Shown piece by piece: positions 8,774 through 19,217 of a DNA stretch of 22,035 nt (the first letter of the stretch is position 1; each line of letters opens with the position of its first letter). The notes below the pieces were generated by a model, which saw only the letters and a program-made list of their open reading frames with translations, had not been told where the DNA came from and did not search any database. The DNA lies in contig JADGJA010000350.1 in assembly GCA_027596035.1 (NCBI GenBank), positions 1 to 22,035 of the forward strand, read 5' to 3'. Position numbers and translations under genes: made by a program. The stretch comes from Thoreauomyces humboldtii (lineage: Eukaryota > Chytridiomycota > Chytridiomycetes > Spizellomycetales > Powellomycetaceae).

Positions 8774-10036
8774 TCAATAAAGCTCATCAAACGACATTAG
8801 AGGGGTTGCATGTCTCGCAAACACATCGTCCAATCTAAGCTGAAGTCGCTGGAGTATGGGATGCTTGCCAGAGAATCGTAGGGAAGGCCTTGGATGGGTC
8901 GACGGAAAAGTGATGTTTTCAATAGGGAGGATGCCCCGTGTGGTGCCTGATGACCTCCGTGAGCCAAAGACGTTCGTCTTCGCGGATCCTTGTCTCGCTC
9001 GCGCGCGCTTACCTGTCAAGAATGCAGCCTCCCACGCATTGGCTCCACTCAGCAACAGGTCACCTTCAACAAACATAACATCTTCCTCCAAGCACGCAAG
9101 TCTGATCAGATCCAGCATGGTACCGTACAGTATGTGGCTCCGCGGAGCGCTGCAAACGAAAGGAGCACCGCCATCTAACGGTTTGATGAGGACGCAGATG
9201 TTGCTGGTAAGGCCTTCGTACAGGGTCGTGCCGGCTGGGTCGGTAAGGATGACGTCCGCGATGGGCATGACCAAATGGTGTTCGAGGGGTTTGCGATCCC
9301 TGGAAAGAAAATCCTTTCCTGGTTCAGATATCCAGCCGCATGGTACCGATTGTCTGACAAGTGACGGGGACGGAGGCGTACCGGACCCATTGGGAGTCCT
9401 TTGCAGTTGGGTTGGATCGTCTCAGGCCATCGACGATCACCTCACATGTGGGTGATCTGGGTTCGATCATCCTATCGCAATGAGCGACGGCCAGAACCCC
9501 CTCTGCTTCGGTCCAGGTCAGGAGCAGTGTAACTTTTGCTGGAATGCTCGCCCTGGTCCCGGGGTCTGCATCTACCCATTCCACGATGGCTCTGCTCATC
9601 AACCCCGCAGTGACCTTTTCCATGTCGTGCCAACCGTCGAACGTCGTCTTCGCTCGGATGTCCGTGATGCATGCGAGGGACGATCGGAGACGGATAACAT
9701 GGAGTGAGAGGTGGAGGATGGAGTGAGAAGAATGCGGTAAGGCGAGTGTCAGGGGAGAGTCGTTCATGATCACTGTTCGGGCAGCAGTGTACGCGCCGGA
9801 GGGATACGCCAGAAGGAATGCCTTTGCAGAGTCATCACTGTTAATCACGACGTATCTCGAGGCGGTGGTGGAAGCGCTCGAATCGTTAGTGGGGTTAAGA
9901 AGCTGGACGATGACTTTGGGACACGCGCGTGTGAGGTTGCGAAGGATGGAAGGCAGAAGGAGATGACTGGACGAGAGCGAACGGCACGCGTACCCGCAGC
10001 AGCTGGAGATTGAGTGATAAGGGCACTCGACGCCAT
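8774..10036 (-). CDS. Class IV PLP-dependent aminotransferase (BCAT/ADC-lyase-like)
   Basis: Fold-type IV PLP enzyme related to the branched-chain-aminotransferase-like proteins of plants and fungi; substrate not predictable. Proposed exons on the minus strand: 10036-9994, 9913-9382, 9299-8774 (introns 80 and 82 nt), 366 residues, in frame throughout. Family landmarks: YPSGAYTAARTV near the N-terminus, HLSLHVIRLRSSL, VIVDGLRRSNPTAKDSQWV (the Lys in TAKDS is the likely PLP lysine), RDRKPLE just across the second splice site, DPAGTTLYEGLTSN with the cofactor-binding Glu and SN, and PRSHILYGTMLDL. The last two exons are secure; the first is inferred because the 9913-9382 frame has no ATG before the conserved region. 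About 16 residues (MNDSPLTLALPHSSHS) look inserted compared with relatives. It converges on the ABCG gene and diverges from the DNAJC17-like gene. Confidence 0.85.
8776..8781 (+). terminator. AATAAA poly(A) signal of the ABCG gene
   Basis: A canonical AATAAA lies 61 bp past the ABCG stop. It overlaps the stop codon and terminal codons of the convergent aminotransferase gene, so the two transcripts probably overlap at their 3' ends. Confidence 0.5.
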
Positions 10037-10399
10037 TGAGTTTTGGTATCCGTCGAGGGGGCTGAAGGAGGGGACCTTCAACTACAGCATGGACCGATGC
10101 GGAATGTGCTACCGGGAAACGATGTGCGCGATGAAGGTCGTCGTTTCTGCTGCGGGGACCAGTGCGCACAGTCACTCTGCGTCCTTGGTAGACTCAAAAC
10201 GAGCAGTTCACTGCCATCCTCTTACGCTCCTTTACATACTGGTTCCTGCCACCCATCCCACATAAACTTCGCCTGGATACACCGCAGCCACAGAACCAAG
10301 CCACACGACTCGTTCCTATCTACTCAGGCCACTTGCTTGGACGCCATATCTCGACAAACTTGATTCCAGCTTGCTCACCCCTGAAGCTGCACTTCTAAA
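10037..10399. promoter_or_regulatory. Divergent promoter, aminotransferase / DNAJC17-like
   Basis: 363 bp separate the two divergent start codons. The half next to the plus-strand gene is CA-rich (CCACCCATCCCACATAAAC, CACCGCAGCCACAGAACC), like pyrimidine/CA-rich fungal leaders. No TATA box or known operator was recognised. Confidence 0.4.
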
Positions 10400-11570
10400 A
10401 TGGCTTCAGGAGAGGAAGATTACTACGCCCTCTTGGGTGTGGAATATGGCGCAACAGAAGCGGAACTTCGAAAGGCCTACCGCAAGCAGGCTCTCAAGTG
10501 TCATCCAGACAAGGTCGGGCCAGACGACAAGAAAGCAGGTGCGTGCGTTGCATTGCCTTCTCGTTTCGGTTGTCCGTACAGGGTTGCTAACCGATGTGTC
10601 GTTCTTTTCGCTTTCTCCAGCGCACATGTTTCACCTCCTCTCGCTCGCGATATCCATCCTCTCCGATCCAGTCAAACGCCCTTCCTATGATTCCCTCTAC
10701 GCGACTCGCATCGCTCGGAAACGGAAGCTGGACGCCGTGGACTCGTCCCTTCGAGCTGCCCGTCAGTCCCTGGCAGAACGGGAGGCGGCAGCCCTTCAGC
10801 GCGCCACCACAGAGTTCACGGACTCTGTTGAGAGGAGGAACGAGATCGATCGCATTCGGGAGGAGGGCATGAAGAAGGCTCGGGCAGAGGAGATGCAGAG
10901 GACTGTCATGCGAGACGGCATCGTGGAGGAGGCCGTGGCGACCGCTCACAGGGAGCGGTGCGAGGAACAGGCTACCGTCAAGGACAAGACGGTTCGTGTC
11001 AGATGGAGGGTCGGCTCGGCCGGAGAGGTCGGAAGGGAGAGTCTTGAGGATCTTATGGCGGCATACGGGCCGGTGGCCAATGTGGTCATCACAAAGGGAA
11101 AGGGAAAGGGCATGGTCGAATACGAGTCGGTCTTTGATGCAGTGAGTTCCCTCGTGACTGTCACGCCCCATACGTTGTACATCTCGCTGATCTCTGTCCC
11201 GTCCCTGCCTCCTCATCAGCTTAAGGCTACGACCGAAACCCCGCATTCCCCACACATGCACAGCTTCAAGGTTTCGTGGCTGGGCAGCTCTCAACCCGAG
11301 TGCCTGTCAGAGTACGGTTCCGCAACCTCCGGGCATCCACGCGACCATAAGTCTCGACGTCATCGAAAACCCGAGTCTGGTCCGAAGACCGGCCCACCCT
11401 CGACATCGTATCCTTCAACCGGAGCAGCGGCCGCAACCTTTGATGACGACTACGAGATGATTACACTGATGAAGATGAGGGAGGCCGCCAAAGCTAAGGC
11501 CGTTCACTCGCAGGCCTCTGACAAAGCTTTTCCCGATCCGACTGGCGCCGGCGTGGAAGATATGCCATAA
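10400..11570 (+). CDS. DNAJC17/Cwf23-like J-domain protein with RRM
   Basis: Spliceosome-associated J-protein (human DNAJC17, yeast Cwc23, fission yeast Cwf23). Three exons: 10400-10538, 10621-11141, 11220-11570 (introns 82 and 78 nt), 336 residues. The J-domain starts at once: [25 protein letters not shown] at residues 35-37, then [14 protein letters not shown] across the first splice site. A long charged coiled coil follows ([34 protein letters not shown]), then a degenerate RRM ([37 protein letters not shown]). The C-terminus carries the family's closing helix ([20 protein letters not shown]). The ATG context TAAAATGGC is good. The J+RRM architecture and length (human 304) make the assignment strong. 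It is divergent from the aminotransferase and convergent with USB1. Confidence 0.92.
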
Positions 11571-12177
11571 CCAAGTCGGCTAGGCATTCCTTTTGGCACT
11601 TTTTTGGGGCAGCAATTCCTTGTACCATATTCCGACTCTACTGTTCTATCTAGAATGGCTTTATTTATACCATACCCACATTTATTAGACCATACAGGAC
11701 TTATCAAATGATGTTGATGTGAAGAGGATTTACGAACCTTATTTTACTTACACAACTGCCATATGTCAAAGGCGATGCGTTATGCACATGTTCCGCTCTT
11801 CTTTTGTGTGTGCTTCAGTGTCATTCGCCTGAGCAGAAGTGCACGCTGCACCCGTAAACTCCTCTGAGACTGAATGACGACCGTTATTCCGAGACTTACC
11901 TGGCGCCTCGAAACATAAAACCCCCACGGCAACCCTGTGATCAGATACCAATAATCGCCCTCTTTTTCAATAGTAGGATTATGGTCGTCGAACGTACATT
12001 TGGCCGCGTAATACGCCGGAACTGTGCAGCAGCTGACGCTGGAACTGTCACGATGCAGTGTTTCTCGATTTGACTCCGCCCGCTTGGCGCTTCAGCTACT
12101 GTAAATTTACTAAGCCTAACGCACTGTCAGCGGTAATCGCCCTCTGATATTTCTTGAGGGCCCAGTAAACTACGTCG
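11571..12177. other. Convergent 3' spacer, DNAJC17-like / USB1
   Basis: 607 bp between two stop codons facing each other, long for this window. An AT-rich part (GGCTTTATTTATACCATACC near 11656) probably holds the 3' end of the DNAJC17-like transcript. The 11-mer AATCGCCCTCT occurs twice (11953 and 12135). Short open frames exist, none with recognisable protein features. I found no tRNA or snRNA. Confidence 0.45.
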
Positions 12178-13258
12178 TTAACTGGGCGAAAGTGGCCATG
12201 CATACATCTTGTTCCCGATACGGCAAGTGACTGAGGATAGTACGACGTGCTCCAACTGCACTTCTGAGACAAAGGAGGCAAGACTGTCTACGAGGGCAGA
12301 GTCCTTCAGTAAATTTCCCGGGGCCCACAAGAAGGACGAGTGGAATAGCGGAGTCTGTAGGTTGCAGATACGGGCGTAAGGACGGGCTGGTTTCATGTCA
12401 CTGAATGTTGACTTGCACGACACCTCATAGAATGACTGCTTCCCAAATTTCGAGACGACCTCATCCACATCCCGCAAGAATCGGGTAAGCTAAAGACATT
12501 TGGGAGGTCAAGGAACCAGCTGTGCAAATGCGAAAGCAAACAACCCCAGTATTTCAGTTGCCCCTAGTCGACTTACCTGATCCGTGCCCGATCCCACATC
12601 CAGCCCTATGAAAGATCTGCTTTGATCGTCATTAATGTACGGTGAAAACCTTGTGAAGCGAATTGGGAACCTAACGAAGATACGATAGTACGTGTGCGAC
12701 CGTCTTGTTATAGCAAGCCGAAAGCTCAAAGACCGATCAGCAAAAAATACCTGCGACGCTCCGACACTGCTTTTCCGAGCAGGTCCACAAATCGGCGGAT
12801 CTGAAACTCCTTCAGATACACGTTGCGTGACAGACTAACATGAAGCCCGCCTTCTAACCGTTCGGCAGGCTCCACGGAGGGAACAGCTACTTTGACCAAT
12901 TCCAAAACTCTTTCGAGTGTGTCGTTCAACTGGCGGGACGGATGAACTACATCTTGGATAGTCAGCTGAACCCAGCGCCGCTCCTCGATTGTGATGCTAG
13001 TTGCTCACAGTTCAGGTAGATATAGGTGGGCCAGTTCCCAGGTACTATGATCCGATTCCGCGACGGAAGGGAGGCATCGCCGCTTGTTAGTTGAAGTCCC
13101 CGTTGTGAGGTGTTCTGAGTTTCCTCGCCGCCAGTTTTGAGTGCTTTTGCCGGTAGTTGTTCGGTTCCTTCCGGAGAGCAAGATCTCTTCTTCCTGAGCG
13201 CAACCTTGACGATATCCTCGTCGTCAGAGTCACTCGGATAGTCGACTAGGCCGCCCAT
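12178..13258 (-). CDS. USB1: U6 snRNA 3'-end phosphodiesterase USB1
   Basis: 2H-phosphodiesterase that trims the oligo(U) tail of U6 snRNA and leaves a protective terminal phosphate; nuclear. Five exons on the minus strand: 13258-13009, 12946-12751, 12703-12577, 12489-12424, 12354-12178 (introns 62, 47, 87 and 69 nt), 271 residues against about 265 in human. The N-terminus is acidic then basic (MGGLVDYPSDSDDEDIV, LRKKRSCSP), a likely nuclear signal. Core: IIVPGNWPTYIYLN, then the first HxS motif GGLHVSLSRNVYLKEFQIR (H119, S121), RSFIGLDVGSG, DVDEVVSKFGKQSFYE, and the second HxS motif FHSSFLWAPGN (H218, S220), ending CRIGNKMYAWPLSPS. Both catalytic tetrapeptides are intact, though HSSF differs from the common H(V/I)SL. 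It shares a 177-bp divergent promoter with the next gene. Confidence 0.92.
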
Positions 13259-13435
13259 AACAAGGGGACATTTCCATCCGTCTCAGGCGACAAACTCGTT
13301 TTTCCGTGGAAAAGCTGTCGCCGAAGCAGGAACGCGAACGCGCGGCTCTCGGTGTCGCACTTTTTGGCTTTTCCCACGCTCCATTCCCGTAAACAGCCGC
13401 TGAAAGCCAACGTCAGAGCATCCGAGACAGCAAGT

Positions 13436-15093
13436 ATGTTTGGGCCAACTCGCTCCTGGCAGGACGATAGTGCTGAAAATCTCGAAGAACCCATGGGCAA
13501 CCTCAGCGGCCCAGAGACCGACAACCCGTTTCTGCGCCCTAGCACCCCGACTTTTACAACGCACCGTGGAAACGATGACTATCTCGAGGACGAGGATGAC
13601 GCAGATTCCGGTTTCCAGCCCACAGCAATTACTCCTTTGCCCCGCCGAAAGCCTCAGAAGTCCAAATCGTCCCTTTCAATCGAAGTCGGTCTTTCCACCC
13701 CTCGTCAGAGCCGCTCCGGCCCCTTCAAAGCTGGCGTATCAAAGCTTAGTTTGCGACGCAACTCGGATGCGAGTGGTCTCGCAGAAGATAGCGACGGGGC
13801 GGATGACATGTTCTTAAACGGAACCCCACGGCTCAATCGTCGCGGTTCCGTATACGGCAAGTCTTTAGTGCGAATAGCCGCACTCCTAAGGGTAAATCTC
13901 TCCTGCCCTCGTTGGTGCTTTGCACAGCTTCTCATGATTGTGAATAGGATGAAACAAATCCGTTAGATAAGGAAATTGCCCACGAGAAAGCTATCAATAC
14001 CAACCAGACGGCTCTATTCGTTCCGCAAACGCCCGGAGGAGGCTCAATGCCTGATGGAATGCAGGAAGATATGCCACCAGAGTCGCCGAGCTTCTTCATG
14101 GAACCTTCCAACCCTTCCTTGCCGCGTTCGATGTCCATGGGTACACCGAACGATGTTGACCGAGTAAGTCACAGCGTCCATCAATGCTGGACCTTACAAG
14201 CAGACTCGACTCATATCTGGTTTCAGGGACTTTCGCCGGATGATCTAGTCCCGGTTCCTGTGCGGGCAGTTGCTATCCCGAACTCTGCTTTGAAGGATCC
14301 TGCTACTTACGTGTCACACTCGTCGAAACTTAATCCCGAAAACAACGCAAGTCCCGCGGGTTTCTGAATCGTATGACGACACGCTGACCGCCGTTTCCGT
14401 TTTATCAACAGCTTTTCTCAAAACAGCAAGAGATGATGCTCTCTTCCCCTTGCTTGTCGCCAGTGCACCCATCAATGGGCAGTATGAGCCCTGCGAATCT
14501 CGAACGCAAGGGCAAGCGCAAGCGTACGTATTCTTTGCCGAGCTTTATGCCAGCTTTTTGGTTTATGCAGGCATCTAAATGTATTTTTCTCAGTTTCCGG
14601 AGACGCCGATCGCTTCGAACCGTACAAACGACCTCATCGCATGCCAGCCTCTCCCACCGTCCACTCACCGAATCCGACCTCCGGACTACATCCTTCTTAC
14701 TTTTCCCTTCCGCGCGGCAATACTCCTCCTCCTTTTAGCCTCCCTATACCGCTTATCTTCCAGCGCCAGCGATCTCCGTCTGTTTCGAGCAACTCTAGCG
14801 GCTCCGGGTGGGCTAGCGAGCGATACAACAATCTTCCTGGACACGCCATGATGTCCTCCGTACCACCTAACCCACCCGGAACCCCCAACGTGGTTGGGAC
14901 TGGGTTCGCAGACGCGGGAAATAGCTCAGGAAACGGCATGGTCGGAGTGTCGTATGGCATGTATACCCCGCATCAGCACCTTCAACAGCAGAACGCACAG
15001 CCGCCTGGTACACCCAGTCCACGTTCTCTCGGACAGCGTCTCAACCTCACCGGCGCTCAAGAGGTTTTCACCAAGATGTCCATCACTGAGTAG
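13436..15093 (+). CDS. Ser/Pro-rich, probably disordered protein of unknown function
   Basis: I do not recognise the family. Five exons: 13436-13891, 13948-14163, 14227 to about 14310-14358, 14412-14523, 14594-15093; about 455 residues. The end of exon 3 is uncertain: GTGTCA at 14311 keeps phase, while the better-sized GTCCCG or GTTTCT donors would not without a different acceptor. The protein has no predicted membrane segment or globular domain: acidic N-terminal patch (DDYLEDEDDADSG), many SP/TP sites and R/K-x-S motifs (LPRRKPQKSKSS, SLRRNSDASG, LNRRGSVYG), a helical-looking DKEIAHEKAINTNQTALF, KGKRKLSGDADRFEPYKRPH, then Pro/Gln/Asn-rich text ending EVFTKMSITE. Such features suggest a phosphorylated regulatory or nuclear protein, possibly a CDK or PKA target; this is inference. 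It is divergent from USB1. Confidence 0.75.
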
Positions 15094-15433
15094 GGCTGGC
15101 TCCCACGCGCACTGTACATATTCCCGTTCATTGTAGTTAGAACAACCCCCTGTTTCTTTGGAAACATATCGGACTTTTTTTTCGAGTCTTTGTCAATACA
15201 GTAAATATCGATACACAAGAAGTTGTACTTTGGTTCGGTTCCGGACTTCGACCGGACTTCTCGCTGTCGGTGCGCGGTTTCCGCGCTTCCGGCCGTTCCG
15301 CCTTCCTACTGACCATTCGCGGAGATCGTTCCGAACACCGGCAACAAAAGAGAACGTGGTCTACCGGGCCCTCAGGAAGTTTGCTCGAAAGCCCGTGTAC
15401 TTCTTGTTTCTGTTTCAAATATTCTGGCTTGGC
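15094..15433. other. Spacer upstream of the MFSD10-like gene
   Basis: 340 bp without a supported gene. It contains three copies of CGGACTT within 90 bp (15170, 15242, 15253), a motif also at the right edge of both diverged repeats, and a T8 tract at 15175-15182. The frame in phase with the next gene is open upstream but lacks another ATG close by and shows no signal-like sequence. Confidence 0.4.
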
Positions 15434-17069
15434 ATGGGTTCTCGGCCCTCGTCGAAACGGGCGCTGGCCGCCAATGCCAATACATCGCCGACGTTCGTAA
15501 AGCGTACTCTGACCACTGTGTTCGTCGCTCTGCTCATTGACATCCTCGCATTCACCATCATACTTCCGCTATATCCCCGAATCTTGGAGCATTATGACAA
15601 AGTGGACGGCGCCGACAAGGTTGGTCGAATTTGAGACTTTCTGAAGGGAACCAAAGTTGATCAATCTTGTATTACATGTAGTCCTCGCTCTACTACCAGA
15701 TGCGGACTCTGATCCAGCAGTTCCGTATCTTTTTGGGCGTCCCAGGCGCACGGTTTGATATAGTTCTCTTCGGCGGTGCGCTGGGTTCCATGTTCTCGTT
15801 CCTACAATTCATCAGCAGCCCTGTCATTGGCCGCATGAGCGACGGATACGGTCGGCGAACGGTGCTCTTGACGAGCATGTTCGGGAACGGTCTCTCGATG
15901 CTGCTGTGGATCTTCAGCGAGTCGTTCGGCGTGTTCGTGTGCTCGAGGATCGTTGGAGGTCTGACGGAAGGGAACGTGCAGATGAGCATCGCTGTCATCT
16001 CGGACATCACGACACCGGAGACGAGGTCAAAAGGGCTGGTAAGATCCTTTCGGGCGGTACTCCCATTGCGGATACATCTCTGATCGTCCTTCATCTTCTG
16101 AAGGCTCTGGTTGGGATTGCGTTTTCCCTTGGCTTCACGGTAGGCCCGCCGCTTGGCGCCTACTTCACGTCTATCAATCTTGTTCAGGTTTTCCCGTTTC
16201 TTTCGGGACTTCCCATCAACCAATACTCCGGACCGGCTCTCTTTGCTTTCATCCTGATCGTCATTGAGACGGTCTACCTCGCCATCGCGCTTCCCGAAAC
16301 GGAAGGCTACAAAGCATCTCTGACGGAAGCTGGGACGTCGGTCTCGTCGGACGACGAAGGCAGCCCTGCACGTCGGTCAACGCGTATCGCCAGCAAATCC
16401 GCCTCCAATCTCGCCTCACCACCGCCATCCGGGACGCTGCGACCGAAAGTCGCGTCCGTTTCGTCGCAGCTCACGATCCTGAGCGCCATTCACTTCCTCT
16501 TCCTGTTCTTCTTCTCGGGGATGGAGTTCACCCTGACTTTCCTCACGCACGACCGGTTCGGGTACTCGCACGCGCAACAGGGAAAGTTCCTCGCCTTCAT
16601 CGGGGTGCTCTCAGCGTGCGTCCAGGGTGGATACACGCGACGGACCAAGACGCCCACCCACAGGCTCGCCGCTCAGGGGATCCTGTCGGCAGGCGTCGGA
16701 CTGGGCGTCCTCGGCCTGGCGCCCCACACCACCGCGTGGCTCTACGTCGGAGCGGCCTTCCTGGCGGTCACGAGCGGGACCGTCGTCACGGCGCTGACCA
16801 GTCTGGCCAGTCTGGAGGGGAGGAGAACGGGGCAAGGGGAAGGGGAGGTCGGAGGGGACAAGGGGAGGGTGCTTGGCGGCTTCAGGGCCGTGGGCCAGCT
16901 GGGCCGCTCGTTGGGTCCGCTGTTTGCTTGCTCCCTCTACTGGGGGATGGGATCGGGGATCGCGTATGGAGCCGGGGCAGCGGCTATGGTCGCCATCGCG
17001 GCCACCACGGTGGCGAGCGTCAGGGGACCAGCAGCCGTCCCCATCGTGACTCGACCGAAGAGGCTCTGA
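15434..17069 (+). CDS. Major facilitator, MFSD10/TETRAN-like
   Basis: Predicted 12-TM secondary transporter related to animal MFSD10 (tetracycline-transporter-like) and bacterial TetA-type drug/H+ antiporters. Three exons: 15434-15619, 15682-16038, 16104-17069 (introns 62 and 65 nt), 502 residues. TM1 is FVALLIDILAFTIILPLYP (D and P as in MFSD10); the loop 2-3 MFS signature is ISSPVIGRMSDGYGRRTVLL; TM4-5 carry VCSRIVGGLTEGNVQM and SDITTPETRSKGL, and the C-motif-like GFTVGPPLGAYF follows the second intron. A long Ser-rich central loop (SDDEGSPARRSTRIASKSAS) separates the halves. The C-half has FSGMEFTLTFLTHDRF, a Gly-rich loop (RRTGQGEGEVGGDKGRVLGG) and RAVGQLGRSLGPLFACSLYW, typical of MFSD10. 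Substrate unknown. It converges on the phosphate-transporter-like gene. Confidence 0.9.
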
Positions 17070-17378
17070 ACGTTGATCATGCTGTTAAGCACTGCGCAAC
17101 GCGTCGCAACATGGTATCAAGGTAGTGCTGCCCAAACGTTGACGAGCGCAAAAGCGTATCTCAATGCAATACCCGGTACACACGATCCAACTATGCACCG
17201 AAGAAATTTGATGTCAACTTCCGACGCAACGTACCTACAGGACCCGACTACCTGTAGCCAAATGAGAGAAAGGAGCAGGCATCCAGTACGGGACAAAACT
17301 GTTCTTCAATTAAATTATGTGACGGGATGTGCAATGAAGAATGCAGGGGATGGATGGGAATGTAAACAACATCTACAT
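17070..17378. other. Convergent 3' spacer, MFS / SLC13
   Basis: 309 bp between opposing stop codons. Probably the two 3' UTRs; no gene, RNA or repeat was recognised. Confidence 0.4.
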
Positions 17379-19217
17379 CTATAGGATAGCAGTCTCGAGG
17401 CCAAATCCAAGAGACAGGATGACGAGGAGAGCAACGATGCTGCAGGGTACGCCAGTACGCACGAAATCACCGGTACGCAGGAAAGGCTTTCCGGAAACGT
17501 CTTCTAGGGAGTACGCCATCAGGTTGGGGAAGCCCGAGATGGGCAGACCCATGGCTCCGGAAGCCATGAGGGTGATGATCATGACGAGCAGGTTGGTGTG
17601 TCCGATGCCGACGGTTCCGACGGCCGTTCCACCGCCGATGTTCGACAGGATTGGACAGAACACGGCGGCCGCGACGGAGTGGGAAACAAAGGTGGCGAAG
17701 ACCAGGACGATGACCGAGAAGATGAGGGCGACGACCCACACGGGCTGACCCTCGACGCCGTTGGCAACACCGTGGCCGATCGTCTTGAGAAGTCCACTGG
17801 ACTGCATTGCCTTGCCCAACGCGATTCCTCCTTGGGCGAGGGTGAGGACACTCCAGAGGAAGCCATTGAAATCATCCTAAGCACGCAAAAGTGAACAGGT
17901 TAGTTTCTAGATGTAGCTGGGCAAAGAATTGCAAGGGATGACTAACCTTGTTCAGAAGACCAGGTCCGAAAAGGAGGATAATGGGGATGATGGAGATGAT
18001 ACCGGTTCCGCCGAAAACGCTCTTGACATTAGAGTTCGAGGCGACGCACCAAAGGGCGATAGTGAGAAGCAGAACGAAAACGATGTAGACTTGGGTCTTG
18101 GTGACGCGGGTGTTGACGGGCGGCAGGGGAGCGAGGCGAGGAGTGACAGATCGCGGCTTGTAGGCGACAACGATGACAAGCCAGACCAGGAAGTTGGACA
18201 CCAGTGCGACCGGGATGCCGATGCCGAGCCATTGAGGCCACGTGATGGTGACATACTGAGTGGATATGGCGATGGCGTTCTGGGGAGAAGAGATGGGGGA
18301 TCCCATACCACCGATGTTGGAGGCAAGAGCAACACCAATGACAAGAGCCTTTGCGGCTGGGTCGTCGGAAGCAAGAGTGGCGAGAATCGGCTGCAAAACG
18401 ATCGTCAGCTTGACTGGCTCTTTTCACAGACATGTAGTGGTCAGTAACAAACCTGGAGTACAGTGAAGCACAGCACTGGGGCTGCGACGTTGGAAATCCA
18501 CAGGGAAGAGAACGTGGCAATGTTCATGACGGCCAGGAGCACCATGTTGGGGTCGTTTCCGACCTTGGTCAGGAGCCATGTTGCGACGTTGGTGGTGATC
18601 GAGTGCTTGGCGAGGGCGGCGGCGAGAGAAAATCCACCCATAAGGAGGATGATCGTGGGGTCCATCATGTAATGAAACACCATCGTCATGGCATCAGCAG
18701 CGGCGAGCGGCACGTCAGAGTCCTTTGCGTCGGCGCCGTTCGTTCGCATAACGCGGAAAACAACGACGAGGAACGGCACCATGAGAGCGGTGATGAACAA
18801 GGGGAAGACTTCGAGCGCCCACAACATCGAAACACAAATCAGAAGAGTCAACGCGTTTTGCTCGGTCCGGTTGAGTGGTATGGGTGCGAAGAAGATGACG
18901 AGGCCGACCACGACCGTGAGCAGGAAGAAGATGGCGGAGCGGTTCTTGTGAAAGTGGAGCGAGAACCGCGAGAAGCGGGTGTTGTTCTCGGCATCGGCGC
19001 CGTCCTCGGCCCAGTCATCGTCGACCTTGTCGAGAGCGGCATTCCCACGGTTTAGACGAGGCTCGAGGGCGGTCAAGGTCGGGTAGAACTCTGAGCTCTT
19101 CAAGGACGTGTTGTGGGCGTGCTGGTCGCCGATGGGTCCCTCCTCGGACGCATGGGTGATGCCGTCCTCGAGCTGCTTCTCGTAGTGGATGTGCTGAGCG
19201 ACGAGTTTGTTGTCCAT
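17379..19217 (-). CDS. SLC13/DASS-family transporter, Pho87/90/91-type without SPX domain
   Basis: Predicted phosphate (or dicarboxylate/sulfate) symporter of the divalent-anion:sodium symporter family. Three exons on the minus strand: 19217-18453, 18390-17947, 17876-17379 (introns 62 and 70 nt), 568 residues. A soluble acidic N-terminus of about 100 residues precedes the first TM (IFFLLTVVVGLVIFFAPIPL). Diagnostic features: ALTLLICVSMLWALEVFPLF; ILLMGGFSLAAALAKHSIT; the first SN motif ASNIGGMGSPISSPQN (about 278-293), which matches Pho87/90/91 better than dicarboxylate carriers; and the second repeat FVSHSVAAAVFCPI (about 466-479). Fungal Pho87/90/91 carry an N-terminal SPX regulatory domain; here the N-terminus is too short and lacks it. 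The start was chosen at ACGATGG (19217). It is divergent from LCB1. Confidence 0.9.

Noticed and set aside
9459..9475. GGTTCGATCATCC resembling a tRNA T-arm
   Set aside because: No matching acceptor, D or anticodon arms, and it lies inside the aminotransferase coding sequence.
9845..10081. 78-codon minus-strand frame as a separate small gene
   Set aside because: Its ATG (10036) fits better as the first exon of the aminotransferase, with a GTACGC donor at 9993.
16616..17125. 169-codon frame overlapping the MFS gene
   Set aside because: Shifted-frame shadow in GC-rich coding sequence; the MFS frame carries the membrane segments.
17598..18447. Plus-strand frames of about 100-170 codons opposite the SLC13-type gene
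   Set aside because: Asp/Gly/Arg-rich antisense shadows of membrane-segment codons.
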